Positions 17,501 through 27,032 are shown, numbered from the stretch's first letter. The stretch is 64,000 nucleotides of DNA from Pedosphaera parvula Ellin514 (GCF_000172555.1 NZ_ABOX02000039.1:1-64000), one strand, 5' to 3'. The notes: a model not told the origin generated them from the sequence alone. Program-made: numbers and translations.

Positions 17501-20500
17501 GTAACCGGCAACTCTCTGGTGGCGGGTTGGGTGGCGGTGCGATGTATGTTGAAGACCTTGATCCCGGTGTGGAACTGGATGTGTTCGTGGTCAACAGCAC
17601 GTTCCACGAAAATACTGATGCCGCTGGCCATGGTACTTCCATCCGGCCGAATGTCTTCAACACGGTGGTGCAGTTACAAAATACCATTGTGGCTGATGGG
17701 CAGGGCAAGAATCTGGAAATGGATCAAAGCGGTGCCATTATCTCGCTCGGGGGAAATATCTCGGATGATGCAACGTCCAGCATTTTCTCTGCAGGCGGAG
17801 CCCCAGTGGCAACAACCATTTTGGACCAATTCTCGGACTTCACAAACTCGATTCCTTCCTTGTTGACGTTAACGAACTACGGCGGTCCCACTTTGACCTA
17901 TGCCCTGGGCCAAACCAGTGTTGCCATCGGCAGTGCCGTTTCAAACACACCCAGCGCAGCATTCTTCGATACCTTGGGAACCGATCAACGTGGATTTATT
18001 CGTGACTCAAGTCCGGATATTGGGGCCTTTGAACTCAATGCATCGAAGCGAATCATAATTGAAGAAATTCAATTTGCCCCGGCTCCGCCAAACACCAACG
18101 ACGAATTCATTGAATTTTATGTGCCACGTGATTCCACTGCTTTAAACCTCGCTGGCTACCAGGTTTATGTGGGCGGTGCTTTGCGACATACTTTTGCGAG
18201 TCAAAATCTTAACCCGGGCGAAGCCCTGGTTTTGTTTTCACAAAATGCTGTGAGTACGGTCGTTCCAGGAGGAGTTTATAAGCAGATTGCAACCAATAAC
18301 CTGCTGCTGGATAACCTTGCTGGAACCGTCACTCTTAAGAATACATCCAACCAAACTGTCCTTGAGATTAGTTATGTTGGTTCCTTTACTTCCTCTGATC
18401 CCAATGATCCTGGCTTTTTGACTGCGACAAATCAGTCGTTGGTGTTGAGTCCGCAGTTCCAAGGCGTGTATCTACCTTACCAACGTGTGGTGCAGAAGGA
18501 AGGTGGCAGGATTCCAAATCCAGGTGAATTTGCCAACCCTGGTTATGATGCGAGTGGCAACCCGCTCGCGATTGGCAACGCTCCGCCCAGAGCGTTCAAC
18601 GATGTGGCATCGACGGATGCCGCCACCATCCTGCAGGCGGTTCCGGTTCTGGCCAATGACTTCGACCCGGACAGCATGGATGTTATTCGCGTGGTTGGTG
18701 TAGGCGTCACCAATGCCGTCGATTTTGGTGTAACCAACGTTTCTGCTTACAGTGCTCTCGGAGCTTTGCTGACTATCAATAACTCACCACAATCGGGTGC
18801 AAGTATCTCCTACGATCCCACAGCTTCGGCATTCATTCATTCATTGCCTGCTGGAAGCAACGTGGTGGATACCTTCCAATACACGATTCTTGATTCCTCC
18901 AACGGAGTGGACCATGTGCGCGGTGCAATCCAGTCTGACATAAATCAAAACTTGGTGAAGGCCACCGCCACTGTAACGGTGAATATCACCGGTGTGAATT
19001 TCGCGCCAACTCCGCAGGATGACGATGTGAACTCAAGTCCGGTTTTGACCACGCAGGAAGATACAGTGCTTGATTTTACCACCGCGAACAGCATCCAGTC
19101 GAATGACACCGATCCGAATAGCGATGACAATAGTTCGACGCTTAAGATTATCTCAGTCCAATCCGTACCTGCATATTCGAACTCGCTCCAGACGGTGAGT
19201 GCGCTAGGTGCGTTTGTAACGCTGGATATTCGTTTTAATCGCAATGAAACCCATATCACTTATGATCCCCGCGGTTCAGCCATTCTGAATGCCCTGGGTC
19301 AGGGACAGACTGCTTCTGATACATTTTATTACAGTGTGATGGACAGGTACGGCGCCATCGGCACGGCCGCCATTCACGTGACAGTCACTGGCGTCAATGA
19401 TGTTCCTACCGCCAACCCGGATAGTTTCGCCACGGACGAAGAAACGCCTTTGATCTTACCCTGGACGGCTTTGACCAGCAATGATACCGATCCAGACACT
19501 GGCATCATTAATCCTATGCCAACCCAACTGCAGATCACCGCAGTAACGCCATTAAGCGCGCTGGGTGCCAGCGTGCAAATTGTCGGCACCAACGTCATCT
19601 ATGATCCGACGGTTTCTTCCAACTTGAATGCCTTGGCGAGGAAGGAAGTGGTGGTGGATACATTTACATGTACGGTTGGCGATGGTTACGGAGGATTCAG
19701 CAATGCCGTAGTCAGCGTAACTGTGACCGGAGTTAATGATGCTCCCATTGGAACTGATGATCATTACACAGCCAACGAAAAATCACTTTTGGTTGTGAGC
19801 GGTCCCGGTGTGTTGAGCAACGACCACGATCCGGATGTAAACGGTGTGTTACCGGACGATACGCTGCGCGTAATCCCATTCCTGGGCAAAACAACGATTG
19901 GTGGCGCAGTGGTCACAATGAATCCTGACGGCAGCTTTATCTACGATCCTCAAGGTGCCTTCAGCTGGTTGAAGGAAGGTGCCACAACAAATGACTCCTT
20001 CGCCTATACGGTGACCGATCACAGCCTGACCATTGCGAATGACGACGTGTTCAGCCTCCAAGGTGGCAGTGGAGGCAGCCTCCTTCCCGTGCTGGCAAAT
20101 GACGCATTGCTCTCGCAGGCCGGAGGCAGTTTAAGTGTTGTCGGACTTGGCGCCCCAAGCGCTGGTGGAACTGTTGCCATTGCTGCTCAAGGCAAGGCCG
20201 TCCTCTACACTCCGCAACTCAACTTTGTGGGGACGGATACGTTTACCTACACCATTTCCGATGGCATCGGCGGCACAGACACTGCCACTGTGAAGGTGCT
20301 GATATCGGGTAGCCAACTCAACGCCAATGCAGACGCATTTGTGGTGGCCAAGGGAACCAGTGTGAATCTGGATTTGCTCGCGAACGACAACATCCTGCCT
20401 GTTTCAGGTGCCGCCATTTCGATCACCTCGGTCGGCGGTACTGACAAGGGCGGCCTGGTCAGCTTGAACGGCACTGGTCCGAATAATCTGATTGCCTACA

Positions 20501-23500
20501 CGCCGGCTTCAACGAACGTCTATCCTTATGTCGAAACATTCAGTTATGTCATCACGAGTGGCAGCTTGCAAACCACAGGTGCCGTAGCCGTAACGGTCGT
20601 TGATCGAAACAACACTCTGGCAGCTAATGACGACAACTTCGTGGTGGTCGCTGGCGGCGGAAACAACATCTTTGATGTGCTTGCGAATGATCAAATTCTG
20701 CCAGGCGGCAACACCAATCTCTCGATTGTTTCCATCCAAACCAATGGTCTGGTTGGAACGATATCTATCAACAGTGCTCACAACCGGTTGGTTTACAAAC
20801 CTGCGGTGGGCCTGACGAATCATCAGGAACCCTTTATTTTCTATACAATCTCGGACGGTGCGGGCGGTACCGCCACAGCGAGTGTTTCGATCAAAGTGCA
20901 ACCGAGCGGGTTGTTCGCAAATGACGACGTCTTTGCCGTGATGAAGGGAAGCGCGAACAATACCTTGAGCGTCATTGTGAATGATGCCGAGTTGCCAAAT
21001 TTGGGTCAGAATCTTTACATCAGTGGAATCGGAATTGGAACGAATGCTCCAAACAAAGGAGGCGCCGTTGCCATCAACGGGGCGGGAAAAGGGTTGCTTT
21101 ATACTCCAGCCACCGGTTTCACGGGTGAAGAACTGTTTACTTATGAGATATCGGACGGAACATCCACCAGGGCACTGGGACACGTTCGCGTGAAAGTGAT
21201 GGATACCACCACGATCAGCTCTGCTCCGGATGCATATACCGTGGGCCGGGACAGTGCGAACAATACTCTCGCAGTGTTGAAGAATGATTATCTTCTCCCG
21301 CGCACACCGGGCAGCCTGACGATCACGGGATTGAAAACCAATGGTTTGATCGGAAGTGTGGCCATCAGCGGCGGTGGATCGAATAACACTTTGGTTTACA
21401 CTCCGAAGGCTGGTTTCATCGGAAAGGAAACATTTGGTTATGAATTCGTGGATGGACAGGGTGACAAAGGCACCAACATTCTGACGGTAACCGTGGGCGG
21501 CCTCATCGCGCTGAATGATTCCTTCAGCGTGCTTTCTGGCACTGCCACAAACATCCTGGATGTTTTGGCCAATGATTTAGGCTTCCCGGATAGCACAGGA
21601 GTTCGTCCTATCTCTGGCTTGGGGGCACCCGATCACGGAGGCATCGTTACCACGAACTCTTCTGCCACGATGGTTCTTTATACACCCGCACCTGGCTTTG
21701 TGGGAGCCGAGCATTTCGGCTATCAAAGCAAGGATGATTCGGGAGCGGTGGTGAGTGGCAACGTGACTGTTCGGGTGATACGCGCTGGTTCTGACCGCGA
21801 TACAAGGATGGTAACCATCACGGTCATTGGTGTGAACGACGTGCCACAAATCGTTGGAACGGGAACAAATCAAATCACCGACAAGCAGGTAGTGCAGCCC
21901 TTTGCCAACGTCACCATCAGCGATCTTGATGAATACGGATTGCAACCTCTTACGGTCAGCGTTGCGATGGATAATGCTGTCAAAGGTTCGCTGCAGAGCC
22001 TTGGCGGATTCGTGAATGCAGGTCCAGGTTTTTACACTTATCACGGCGTGGGATCGAATATCACGACTGCGATTCGTGGATTGGTCTTTGTTCCAACACA
22101 AAATCGCATAACAGTGCCGACGACTGAAGCCGCTGTCTTTACCATCACTGTCGATGACGGATATGTGGTGCAACCGGTCGTGAATGCCAGCAGCGTGGTT
22201 AATGTTACCGCTGCCGATGATGCACCAACCATCGCTGGTACCGTGGCGGGACAGACCGTTTATCAGCGTTCCAGCATCAAGCCTTTCGCAGGAGTTGTGA
22301 TTGGAGATTTGGATGATTTCCAACTCCAACCTCTGAAAGTAACTGTGACTTTGGACAATGCTATCAAGGGGAATTTAACCTCACTGGGCGGGTTTGTGAG
22401 CCTGGGCGGGGGAGTTTATACCCTTGGCAGCACCAATGCTGGTGTTACCGCAGCGGCGGCCACGACAGCAATGCGAGGTTTAATTTTTAATCCCACCACT
22501 GCAGGCCGAGTGACGCCTTCTTCACCAGAAACAACTCGTTTCACCATTCAGGTGGAAGACAACTTTGCAGCACCTGTGGTGGACAACACCACTACAGTAA
22601 TAGCAATGCATCCGTTCACGGGCAGAGTGGTGGCTGGTGATCATGCCAATCCCGCGCTCTTCGGCGCTTCGGTAGGTGCATCTCGCAACGTGGTCGTGGT
22701 CGGTGCGCCGCACGATAGTCTGAATGGGGGCACTGGTTCCGCTTACCTGTTCGGCCGCAGTCAGGATGGGTTAAACACCTGGACGCAGATTAAGAAGCTC
22801 CTGCCTGGCGGCGGCACTGCCTCCGATGAATTTGGATACTCGGCTGCCATCTATGGAGATATAGTCGTGGTTGGGGCGCGATATGGCGACGAGAAAGGAT
22901 TGAATGCCGGATCAGCTTATATTTTCTCACGCAATCAGGGTGGATCCAACCAATGGGGCCAGGTTAAAAAACTGTTGGCTTCAGATGGCTTCGCCGGTGC
23001 TGTGTTTGGATCTGCGGTTGCTGTTAGTGGAGACACGGTCGTCATCGGCGCACCAATGACGGTGGGGCAATCTGGCATTGGCTTCGGCGCTTATATTTTC
23101 TCACGCAATCAGGGTGGATCCAACCAATGGGGCCAGGTGACCAAGCTGCTACCTTCGGATGGCAAGCCGTTTGACCTGTTTGGAACCTCCGTTTCAATCG
23201 ACGGTGATACAATCGTTGTGGGTTCACCCGGTTCGGATGGTCCATTGGCTGGTTCGAGCCCTGATTATGGCGGTGCATATGTGTTTGCACGGAACCAAGG
23301 CGGGCTTGGGCAGTGGGGCCAAGTAAAGAAGTTGGTTGGGACCGATACCATTGCCAACGACCGGTTTGGCAGTTCGGTTACAGTGAATTTGGATACAATA
23401 GTTGCTGGATCGCCGGGTGCTGATGGTGCCGCAGGTGTCGACTATGGTGCGGCCTATATTTTTGGGCGCAATCAAGGCGGCAACGGGCAATGGGGACAAG

Positions 23501-24357
23501 CTAGGAAGCTAACTGCAGTTGATGGCTTTATCAGCGATAGCTTTGGGTCTGCAGTCTCTCTGGATGGAGATAGAATTATTGTTGGTGCCGCATTAGCGGA
23601 CCACAACGGTGTGGATTCCGGCGTTGCGTATCTTTATGGGCGCAATCAAGGCGGCAGCAATCAATGGGGTCAACTGGATGGGTTTTTGCCAGTGGGTGTG
23701 GGCGCAGGGGATAATTTTGGATCTTCCGTGTCACTCAGCCAGGGGACGATTGCCATGGGCGCTCCGAACGGTTTTGATGGTGCAACGCGCTTTGGAACAG
23801 CCTTTATGTTCCGGGTTGAATTCGACAATGCGCCGAGCCTTTCGACCCCAATTCCGAACCAGTTCGCCACCGTCAACGTGCCGTATAGTTTCACGCTTCC
23901 GAGTGCGACATTTGCCGATGCAGATACAGGTGATGGCTTCAGCCTCTCATTGGGCACCGGTTCACCGCTGCCTGCCTGGCTGGCTTTTGATCCAGCAACC
24001 GGCACTTTCAGCGGTACACCGGACGCTCCGGGAACCTATGTCATCAGTGTGATTGCCACGGATTCGGCTGGCCAGGCCCGCACAGGTCAAATGAACTTGT
24101 CGGTAAGCACGGTGGTGCCGAACGTGTTCAGCCTGCTATCAGTAACGGTGCAGCCCAATTCCTTCGGTCAAACTGCAACAATCGTGATGGCAGGAAATCC
24201 GGGAATCACCTATCGGTTGCAACGGACTGCGGCTTTGCAGGGGAACAGCACCGTTTGGACAGATCTGAACTCGGCGGTGGCAGATAGCAATGGAATCGTA
24301 GTTTTCTATGATGTGAACGCACCCGCGCAATCGTTCTATCGCGCCACATTCCCGTAA
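14512..24357 (+). CDS. 3281-residue exported mosaic adhesin-like protein
   Basis: A signal peptide ends at about residue 38 (LLCLLCAPGLIMAAG). Next come about six ~105-residue repeats (40-720) of the type VNDAPTI...TISDVD...F-P-T-x-NR. A right-handed beta-helix of the CSLREA/choice-of-anchor kind covers 800-1178 (GTLRKAVADA, then DQRGFIRDSSPDIGAFEL). A lamin-tail domain lies at 1180-1310 (DEFIEFYVPRD). Cadherin/tandem-95 repeats (1355-1840) lead into seven ~85-residue repeats with VLANDxxLP and FTYxISDG motifs (1840-2420). Two more units of the first repeat type follow. About seven FG-GAP repeats lie at 2705-3100, then a putative-Ig domain (3105-3180) and a C-terminal YRLQRTAAL...SFYRATFP module. 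A large calcium-dependent surface adhesin is inferred. Start overlaps the PpiC stop; MKQRYS at 14527 is an alternative. Confidence 0.87.
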   Translation: MNLTAMKQRYSLKCLFPSKFALLALLCLLCAPGLIMAAGTNAPTIVATAANSTINDNQNRRPFPGSAVIDDADNDQVTVTITVSPSNGGSFQSTNGLSNVGGTYTISQRSTSSATSFLQDRLVFVPTINQIPIGSSQTFTFTVYVTDSTGLFSSTNSNTFVTVNPVNDAPTIAGTAARSTTDKVTIAPFPNVTLSDVDNSGTQQVTVTVFQDDLAKGTILLNASGFNSSNGTNTFTGTPAAATTAIKALTYQPTQNRKPVGSTETTTFTIIVSDSELSDIDTSTIISTSVNDAPTLTGLTATHQPVATGRSITPFANAIISDPDPNDTSTNVLGQSLTLIVQLQGSNPGGQLQGDNITGNTYIASGISQTEATTRLRSLLYTAQSLPIVGTNSVGFTVTVTDTFNAGATNTTTVVDVYTPVSPPGLTGTRADQRVNDNSTITPFSNVSIQSFNAGAFSVILQLDSDSKGELVNLGGFSKSTSTTPNSYIFSGTSEAATAAIRQMLFQPTNNRINGSTNETTYVTVTLVDGGVTNVPDTTTSIIVTPVNDAPSIQGISALATIPDTSSSAPFPTVLITDVDELGNQQLTVTVHLDDNAKGTFNTNSLAVSGFVSNAGNYTFSGSPASATAAIKQLVFVPTPHRLPVGLTENTTFAITVDDGHGGIVANSSTIIRVAALNGGPVVSVPNVQPVSLPVAPPVKPLGLVSIEAPQNVTVTLQLTNATWGSFNATSLATNGFTNSAVGTYVFGGSASNATVALGNIEFLPNTNLAIGTAIYFTIGAQDTTGNSASANLAITFRQNQRSIIVTKTTDYDPNDSSVPDSQKYGTLRKAVADAGSNDHITFDLRSSDPGLPDYPTIIRLKRTLFLNKNVIFDGPGANLLTLSGDTDGDGIADVQLFQVNAQVTINRLSFTKGQHSFSGGAFEVNQGGSLKLSYCAVTDSSASVWGGGIDVNGGSIYLDHCLIKGNSTSASSGQGGGGISIYSDLPCVIANTTFSGNRQLSGGGLGGGAMYVEDLDPGVELDVFVVNSTFHENTDAAGHGTSIRPNVFNTVVQLQNTIVADGQGKNLEMDQSGAIISLGGNISDDATSSIFSAGGAPVATTILDQFSDFTNSIPSLLTLTNYGGPTLTYALGQTSVAIGSAVSNTPSAAFFDTLGTDQRGFIRDSSPDIGAFELNASKRIIIEEIQFAPAPPNTNDEFIEFYVPRDSTALNLAGYQVYVGGALRHTFASQNLNPGEALVLFSQNAVSTVVPGGVYKQIATNNLLLDNLAGTVTLKNTSNQTVLEISYVGSFTSSDPNDPGFLTATNQSLVLSPQFQGVYLPYQRVVQKEGGRIPNPGEFANPGYDASGNPLAIGNAPPRAFNDVASTDAATILQAVPVLANDFDPDSMDVIRVVGVGVTNAVDFGVTNVSAYSALGALLTINNSPQSGASISYDPTASAFIHSLPAGSNVVDTFQYTILDSSNGVDHVRGAIQSDINQNLVKATATVTVNITGVNFAPTPQDDDVNSSPVLTTQEDTVLDFTTANSIQSNDTDPNSDDNSSTLKIISVQSVPAYSNSLQTVSALGAFVTLDIRFNRNETHITYDPRGSAILNALGQGQTASDTFYYSVMDRYGAIGTAAIHVTVTGVNDVPTANPDSFATDEETPLILPWTALTSNDTDPDTGIINPMPTQLQITAVTPLSALGASVQIVGTNVIYDPTVSSNLNALARKEVVVDTFTCTVGDGYGGFSNAVVSVTVTGVNDAPIGTDDHYTANEKSLLVVSGPGVLSNDHDPDVNGVLPDDTLRVIPFLGKTTIGGAVVTMNPDGSFIYDPQGAFSWLKEGATTNDSFAYTVTDHSLTIANDDVFSLQGGSGGSLLPVLANDALLSQAGGSLSVVGLGAPSAGGTVAIAAQGKAVLYTPQLNFVGTDTFTYTISDGIGGTDTATVKVLISGSQLNANADAFVVAKGTSVNLDLLANDNILPVSGAAISITSVGGTDKGGLVSLNGTGPNNLIAYTPASTNVYPYVETFSYVITSGSLQTTGAVAVTVVDRNNTLAANDDNFVVVAGGGNNIFDVLANDQILPGGNTNLSIVSIQTNGLVGTISINSAHNRLVYKPAVGLTNHQEPFIFYTISDGAGGTATASVSIKVQPSGLFANDDVFAVMKGSANNTLSVIVNDAELPNLGQNLYISGIGIGTNAPNKGGAVAINGAGKGLLYTPATGFTGEELFTYEISDGTSTRALGHVRVKVMDTTTISSAPDAYTVGRDSANNTLAVLKNDYLLPRTPGSLTITGLKTNGLIGSVAISGGGSNNTLVYTPKAGFIGKETFGYEFVDGQGDKGTNILTVTVGGLIALNDSFSVLSGTATNILDVLANDLGFPDSTGVRPISGLGAPDHGGIVTTNSSATMVLYTPAPGFVGAEHFGYQSKDDSGAVVSGNVTVRVIRAGSDRDTRMVTITVIGVNDVPQIVGTGTNQITDKQVVQPFANVTISDLDEYGLQPLTVSVAMDNAVKGSLQSLGGFVNAGPGFYTYHGVGSNITTAIRGLVFVPTQNRITVPTTEAAVFTITVDDGYVVQPVVNASSVVNVTAADDAPTIAGTVAGQTVYQRSSIKPFAGVVIGDLDDFQLQPLKVTVTLDNAIKGNLTSLGGFVSLGGGVYTLGSTNAGVTAAAATTAMRGLIFNPTTAGRVTPSSPETTRFTIQVEDNFAAPVVDNTTTVIAMHPFTGRVVAGDHANPALFGASVGASRNVVVVGAPHDSLNGGTGSAYLFGRSQDGLNTWTQIKKLLPGGGTASDEFGYSAAIYGDIVVVGARYGDEKGLNAGSAYIFSRNQGGSNQWGQVKKLLASDGFAGAVFGSAVAVSGDTVVIGAPMTVGQSGIGFGAYIFSRNQGGSNQWGQVTKLLPSDGKPFDLFGTSVSIDGDTIVVGSPGSDGPLAGSSPDYGGAYVFARNQGGLGQWGQVKKLVGTDTIANDRFGSSVTVNLDTIVAGSPGADGAAGVDYGAAYIFGRNQGGNGQWGQARKLTAVDGFISDSFGSAVSLDGDRIIVGAALADHNGVDSGVAYLYGRNQGGSNQWGQLDGFLPVGVGAGDNFGSSVSLSQGTIAMGAPNGFDGATRFGTAFMFRVEFDNAPSLSTPIPNQFATVNVPYSFTLPSATFADADTGDGFSLSLGTGSPLPAWLAFDPATGTFSGTPDAPGTYVISVIATDSAGQARTGQMNLSVSTVVPNVFSLLSVTVQPNSFGQTATIVMAGNPGITYRLQRTAALQGNSTVWTDLNSAVADSNGIVVFYDVNAPAQSFYRATFP
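22915..23138 (+). repeat. pair of perfect 50-bp direct repeats inside FG-GAP region
   Basis: Positions 22915-22964 and 23089-23138 are identical over 50 bp and lie 174 bp apart, exactly one 58-codon FG-GAP repeat. Both encode AYIFSRNQGGSNQWGQV. Neighbouring FG-GAP units keep the protein motif (GRNQGGxxQWGQ) but have diverged in DNA, which points to a recent duplication or gene conversion within the array. Confidence 0.95.
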
Positions 24358-24380
24358 GCGGGCGTATAGACTGTATCTTC

Positions 24381-24422
24381 AAAATCTCTGTTGTCCGACT
24401 GGGCAACAGAGATTTTCTTTTT
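24381..24422. terminator. strong rho-independent terminator, possibly bidirectional
   Basis: A perfect 13-bp stem, AAAATCTCTGTTG at 24381-24393 and CAACAGAGATTTT at 24404-24416, can be extended inside the loop by TCC/GGG pairing. CTTTTT follows on the plus strand. It lies 24 bp after the stop of the 3281-residue protein. The four A at its left foot give a T-run for the minus strand, so it could also end transcripts of the permease gene at 24444. Confidence 0.9.
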
Positions 24423-24443
24423 CCTGAATCTGACGAGCGAACC

Positions 24444-27032
24444 TCAGGCTTCGGAACGGAGAATGGCCAATGGCGGTTGGTTCAATACACCTCGGCTCAT
24501 GAGGAGTCCTGTGAGCACAGTGAAAGCAGGGACTGAAAGCAGAGCCATTACCAGTGGGATCAATTGTGGGGAGAAGTGGATGTGGAAAACGAAATGCGAG
24601 AGCGCCCAGGCGGCGGAGAGTGCGAGCAGGATGCCTGTCAAAGCTCCCAGCAAACCCAGAGAGAAATATTCCATGAAGAGAATGCGGAAGATTTGTCCGC
24701 GAGAAGCACCCAGGGTGCGGAGCAGGATGCTTTCCTGAATGCGCTGATAGCGCCCCGTCAACAAGGCGCCAACGAGCACCAAAAGGCCAGTTGCAACCGT
24801 AAACATGGCCATGAAGCGGATGACGAAGGAGATTTTGTTCACGATGGAGTTAACCGTTTCGAGGATGAGGCGGAGGTCTATGAGGGAGACATTGGGAAAT
24901 CGTTTTACAACTTCACGTTGCAATTTAGCAGAGTCGTCAGCAGTCGGAACGCGCGTGACAAGGATATCCATGGCTGGTGCGTCGTCGAGAATGCCCCTCG
25001 GAAAGATGACGAAAAAGTTTGGTTGGATACGACGCCATTCCACCTGCCGCAGACTGGCAACACGATTGGTTACGGGAACGCCCTGAATATCGAACACGAT
25101 TTCGTCGCCGAGTCCGAGATGCAATTCCTTTGCGACTCCTTCTTCAACAGAAATGGGGGTGACTTTTGTATCCGGAGCAACTTGTGGAATCCATTTGCCG
25201 GAAATGATCTTTTCACCGTCGCGCAGATGGTCGCTGTAGGTGCTGCGGTATTCGTGACGCAGAGACCATTTGGAGATGCCATTTTGCTTGTTGGCCATCA
25301 TGGATTCGACCGACTGACCTTTCAGCGAGAGGATGCGCATCGTGATGATGGGTGCTTCATCGAGGATTGGAAAATTCAGAGATTGAACCAGGTTGGTCAC
25401 GCCTTCACGTTGATCAGCCTGTATGTCAAACAGGATGGTGTTAGCCTGGTCCTTGCCTCCACCCGTCGAGACCAATTGGGTGAGGAGAGATTGTTGAACG
25501 AGATAGAGGCTGAGCATGAGGAATGTGCCGAGGCCGAGGGAAAGCAGCAGCAACAGGGTGCGGTTGTTGGGGCGATGGAGATTGGAAAGTCCCTGGCGCC
25601 AGGCAAAGGGCAGGGCGGGTGTGAACTTGCGGGTAACAAAAATCAACGCCTTGGCGGTGGCGGTAAGCAAGGCAAAGGCGATCCCGAGTCCGACGGCGAA
25701 ACCGACTCCGATGCGCCAATTGCGGCTCTGGCTGATGGCAAATGCAACGATGCCAAAGGCCAATAATCCCATTACCAGCCAGCGTAGTGGATCGATCTTA
25801 CCGGCGTGGGATTGGAAGGAAGCACGGATGGCTTCGAGTGGAGAAACCCGGCGGACGCTGAGCAACGGGAGCAACGCAAAGAGAAGGCAGATGGCAAACC
25901 CGATGCCGACGCCGCGAGTGATGGCCAGCCAGGAGGTGTGAAATTGAAACGCAAAGGGAATAAAGTCAGAGAGAATCCTTGGTAGCAGCGACTGAATCAG
26001 CACGCCCAACGCGGCACCAAAACAAGCGCCGAACAATCCAAGCGCCATGCCTTGAGCGAGATAAATCGCGAACGTTTGGGCAATGGAGCCGCCCAGACAA
26101 CGAAGCAAGGCAACGGTGCCGAGCTTCTGTTTTACATGGACGTGGATGGCGCTGGCGACCCCTACGCCGCCAAGCAGCAGCGCAATGAAGCCGACGAGAT
26201 TGAGGAAATGATAGAGGTTATCCATTGCGCGACCGAGTTCGCGCTTGCGCTTTTCCACGGTGTCCTGACTCAGGCGCAGTTTGTCCAATCGAGGTTTGAT
26301 GCGGTCGACGAGTTTTGAAACATCCTTTTGCGGAGGGAATTGAAAGAAAACTTTGTAGTTCGCGAGGCTGCCCTGGCGCAATAAATCCGTCTGCGGCAGG
26401 TCGCTCATGGAAATGTAGACGCGCGGGGCAATGGTAGAGAAGGCAACGCTTTCACCGGGAACTTTTTTGAGTTCGCCAAGGATTTTAGTGGTGAGTTTCC
26501 CGACACGAATGGTATCGCCCACCTTGGCACCGAACTGATTGAGCAGGTTTTCTTCGACCAGCGCACCACCACCTTTACGGAACTCCACAGCCGCTTCTAC
26601 GGGGACGGTTTCAATATCGCCGTAATAGGGAAACGCGCCACTGAGCGCGCGTAACTGGACGAGGCGGGTGCCTTCACCGCGCACAAAGTAGACCATTGTG
26701 GAGAGGGAAATTTCACGCGATTGGTTTCCCCCAAGTTCCTCGAAAAGATCGTCCGCTTCTGCCGGGAATGGCTGACGGGAACTCAATGCGAGGTCCGCGC
26801 CAAGCAAAGCTTTGGCCTGCTCCTCAATGGCACGTTCGAGATTACTGCCGAGAGAGCCTATGGCGGTCAAGGCGGCGATTCCAAGAACAATAGAGCAGGA
26901 GAAAATGAGCAGGCGTTTGCGACTGGTGCGGCTATCACGCCAGGCCATTTGCCAGGTCCAGGCAGAGAAGAGATGCTGCAGGAAGCCTCTTTGCTTCCGG
27001 ACATGCTGGTTCGTTGAGGAGGGTTCAGTCAT
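24444..27032 (-). CDS. ybbP: FtsX-family ABC exporter permease (YbbP type)
   Basis: About 862 residues with two FtsX/MacB-type permease halves. A transmembrane helix near the N-terminus (LLIFSCSIVLGIAALTAIGS) is followed by a periplasmic domain (SLGSNLERAIEEQAKALLGADL). A core membrane block sits in the middle (FIALLLGGVGVASAIHVHVK), then further helices, a second periplasmic domain, and a C-terminal block (ALLTGRYQRIQESILLRTLGA, LSVPAFTVLTGLL). This architecture is that of YbbP, which pairs with a YbbA ATPase and is usually linked to a TesA esterase; all three are here. The start at 27032 (MTEPSS) is chosen because it overlaps the ATPase stop by 8 bp; an upstream Met at 27065 exists. The substrate is unproven; lipid or lipoprotein export is the usual guess. 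Confidence 0.88.
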   Translation of the reverse strand: MTEPSSTNQHVRKQRGFLQHLFSAWTWQMAWRDSRTSRKRLLIFSCSIVLGIAALTAIGSLGSNLERAIEEQAKALLGADLALSSRQPFPAEADDLFEELGGNQSREISLSTMVYFVRGEGTRLVQLRALSGAFPYYGDIETVPVEAAVEFRKGGGALVEENLLNQFGAKVGDTIRVGKLTTKILGELKKVPGESVAFSTIAPRVYISMSDLPQTDLLRQGSLANYKVFFQFPPQKDVSKLVDRIKPRLDKLRLSQDTVEKRKRELGRAMDNLYHFLNLVGFIALLLGGVGVASAIHVHVKQKLGTVALLRCLGGSIAQTFAIYLAQGMALGLFGACFGAALGVLIQSLLPRILSDFIPFAFQFHTSWLAITRGVGIGFAICLLFALLPLLSVRRVSPLEAIRASFQSHAGKIDPLRWLVMGLLAFGIVAFAISQSRNWRIGVGFAVGLGIAFALLTATAKALIFVTRKFTPALPFAWRQGLSNLHRPNNRTLLLLLSLGLGTFLMLSLYLVQQSLLTQLVSTGGGKDQANTILFDIQADQREGVTNLVQSLNFPILDEAPIITMRILSLKGQSVESMMANKQNGISKWSLRHEYRSTYSDHLRDGEKIISGKWIPQVAPDTKVTPISVEEGVAKELHLGLGDEIVFDIQGVPVTNRVASLRQVEWRRIQPNFFVIFPRGILDDAPAMDILVTRVPTADDSAKLQREVVKRFPNVSLIDLRLILETVNSIVNKISFVIRFMAMFTVATGLLVLVGALLTGRYQRIQESILLRTLGASRGQIFRILFMEYFSLGLLGALTGILLALSAAWALSHFVFHIHFSPQLIPLVMALLSVPAFTVLTGLLMSRGVLNQPPLAILRSEA

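Noticed and set aside
22640-23810. FG-GAP repeats as possible integrin-like or PQQ enzyme domain
   Set aside because: Units have VVVGAP strands and DxFG-type turns but no PQQ ligands or integrin MIDAS motif; they are taken as structural repeats only.
24564-25766. 400-codon plus-strand open frame opposite the permease gene
   Set aside because: Fully antisense to a complete YbbP-type permease. The translation is rich in Asp, Glu, Gly and His with no family motif, as expected of a shadow of a GC-rich membrane-protein gene.
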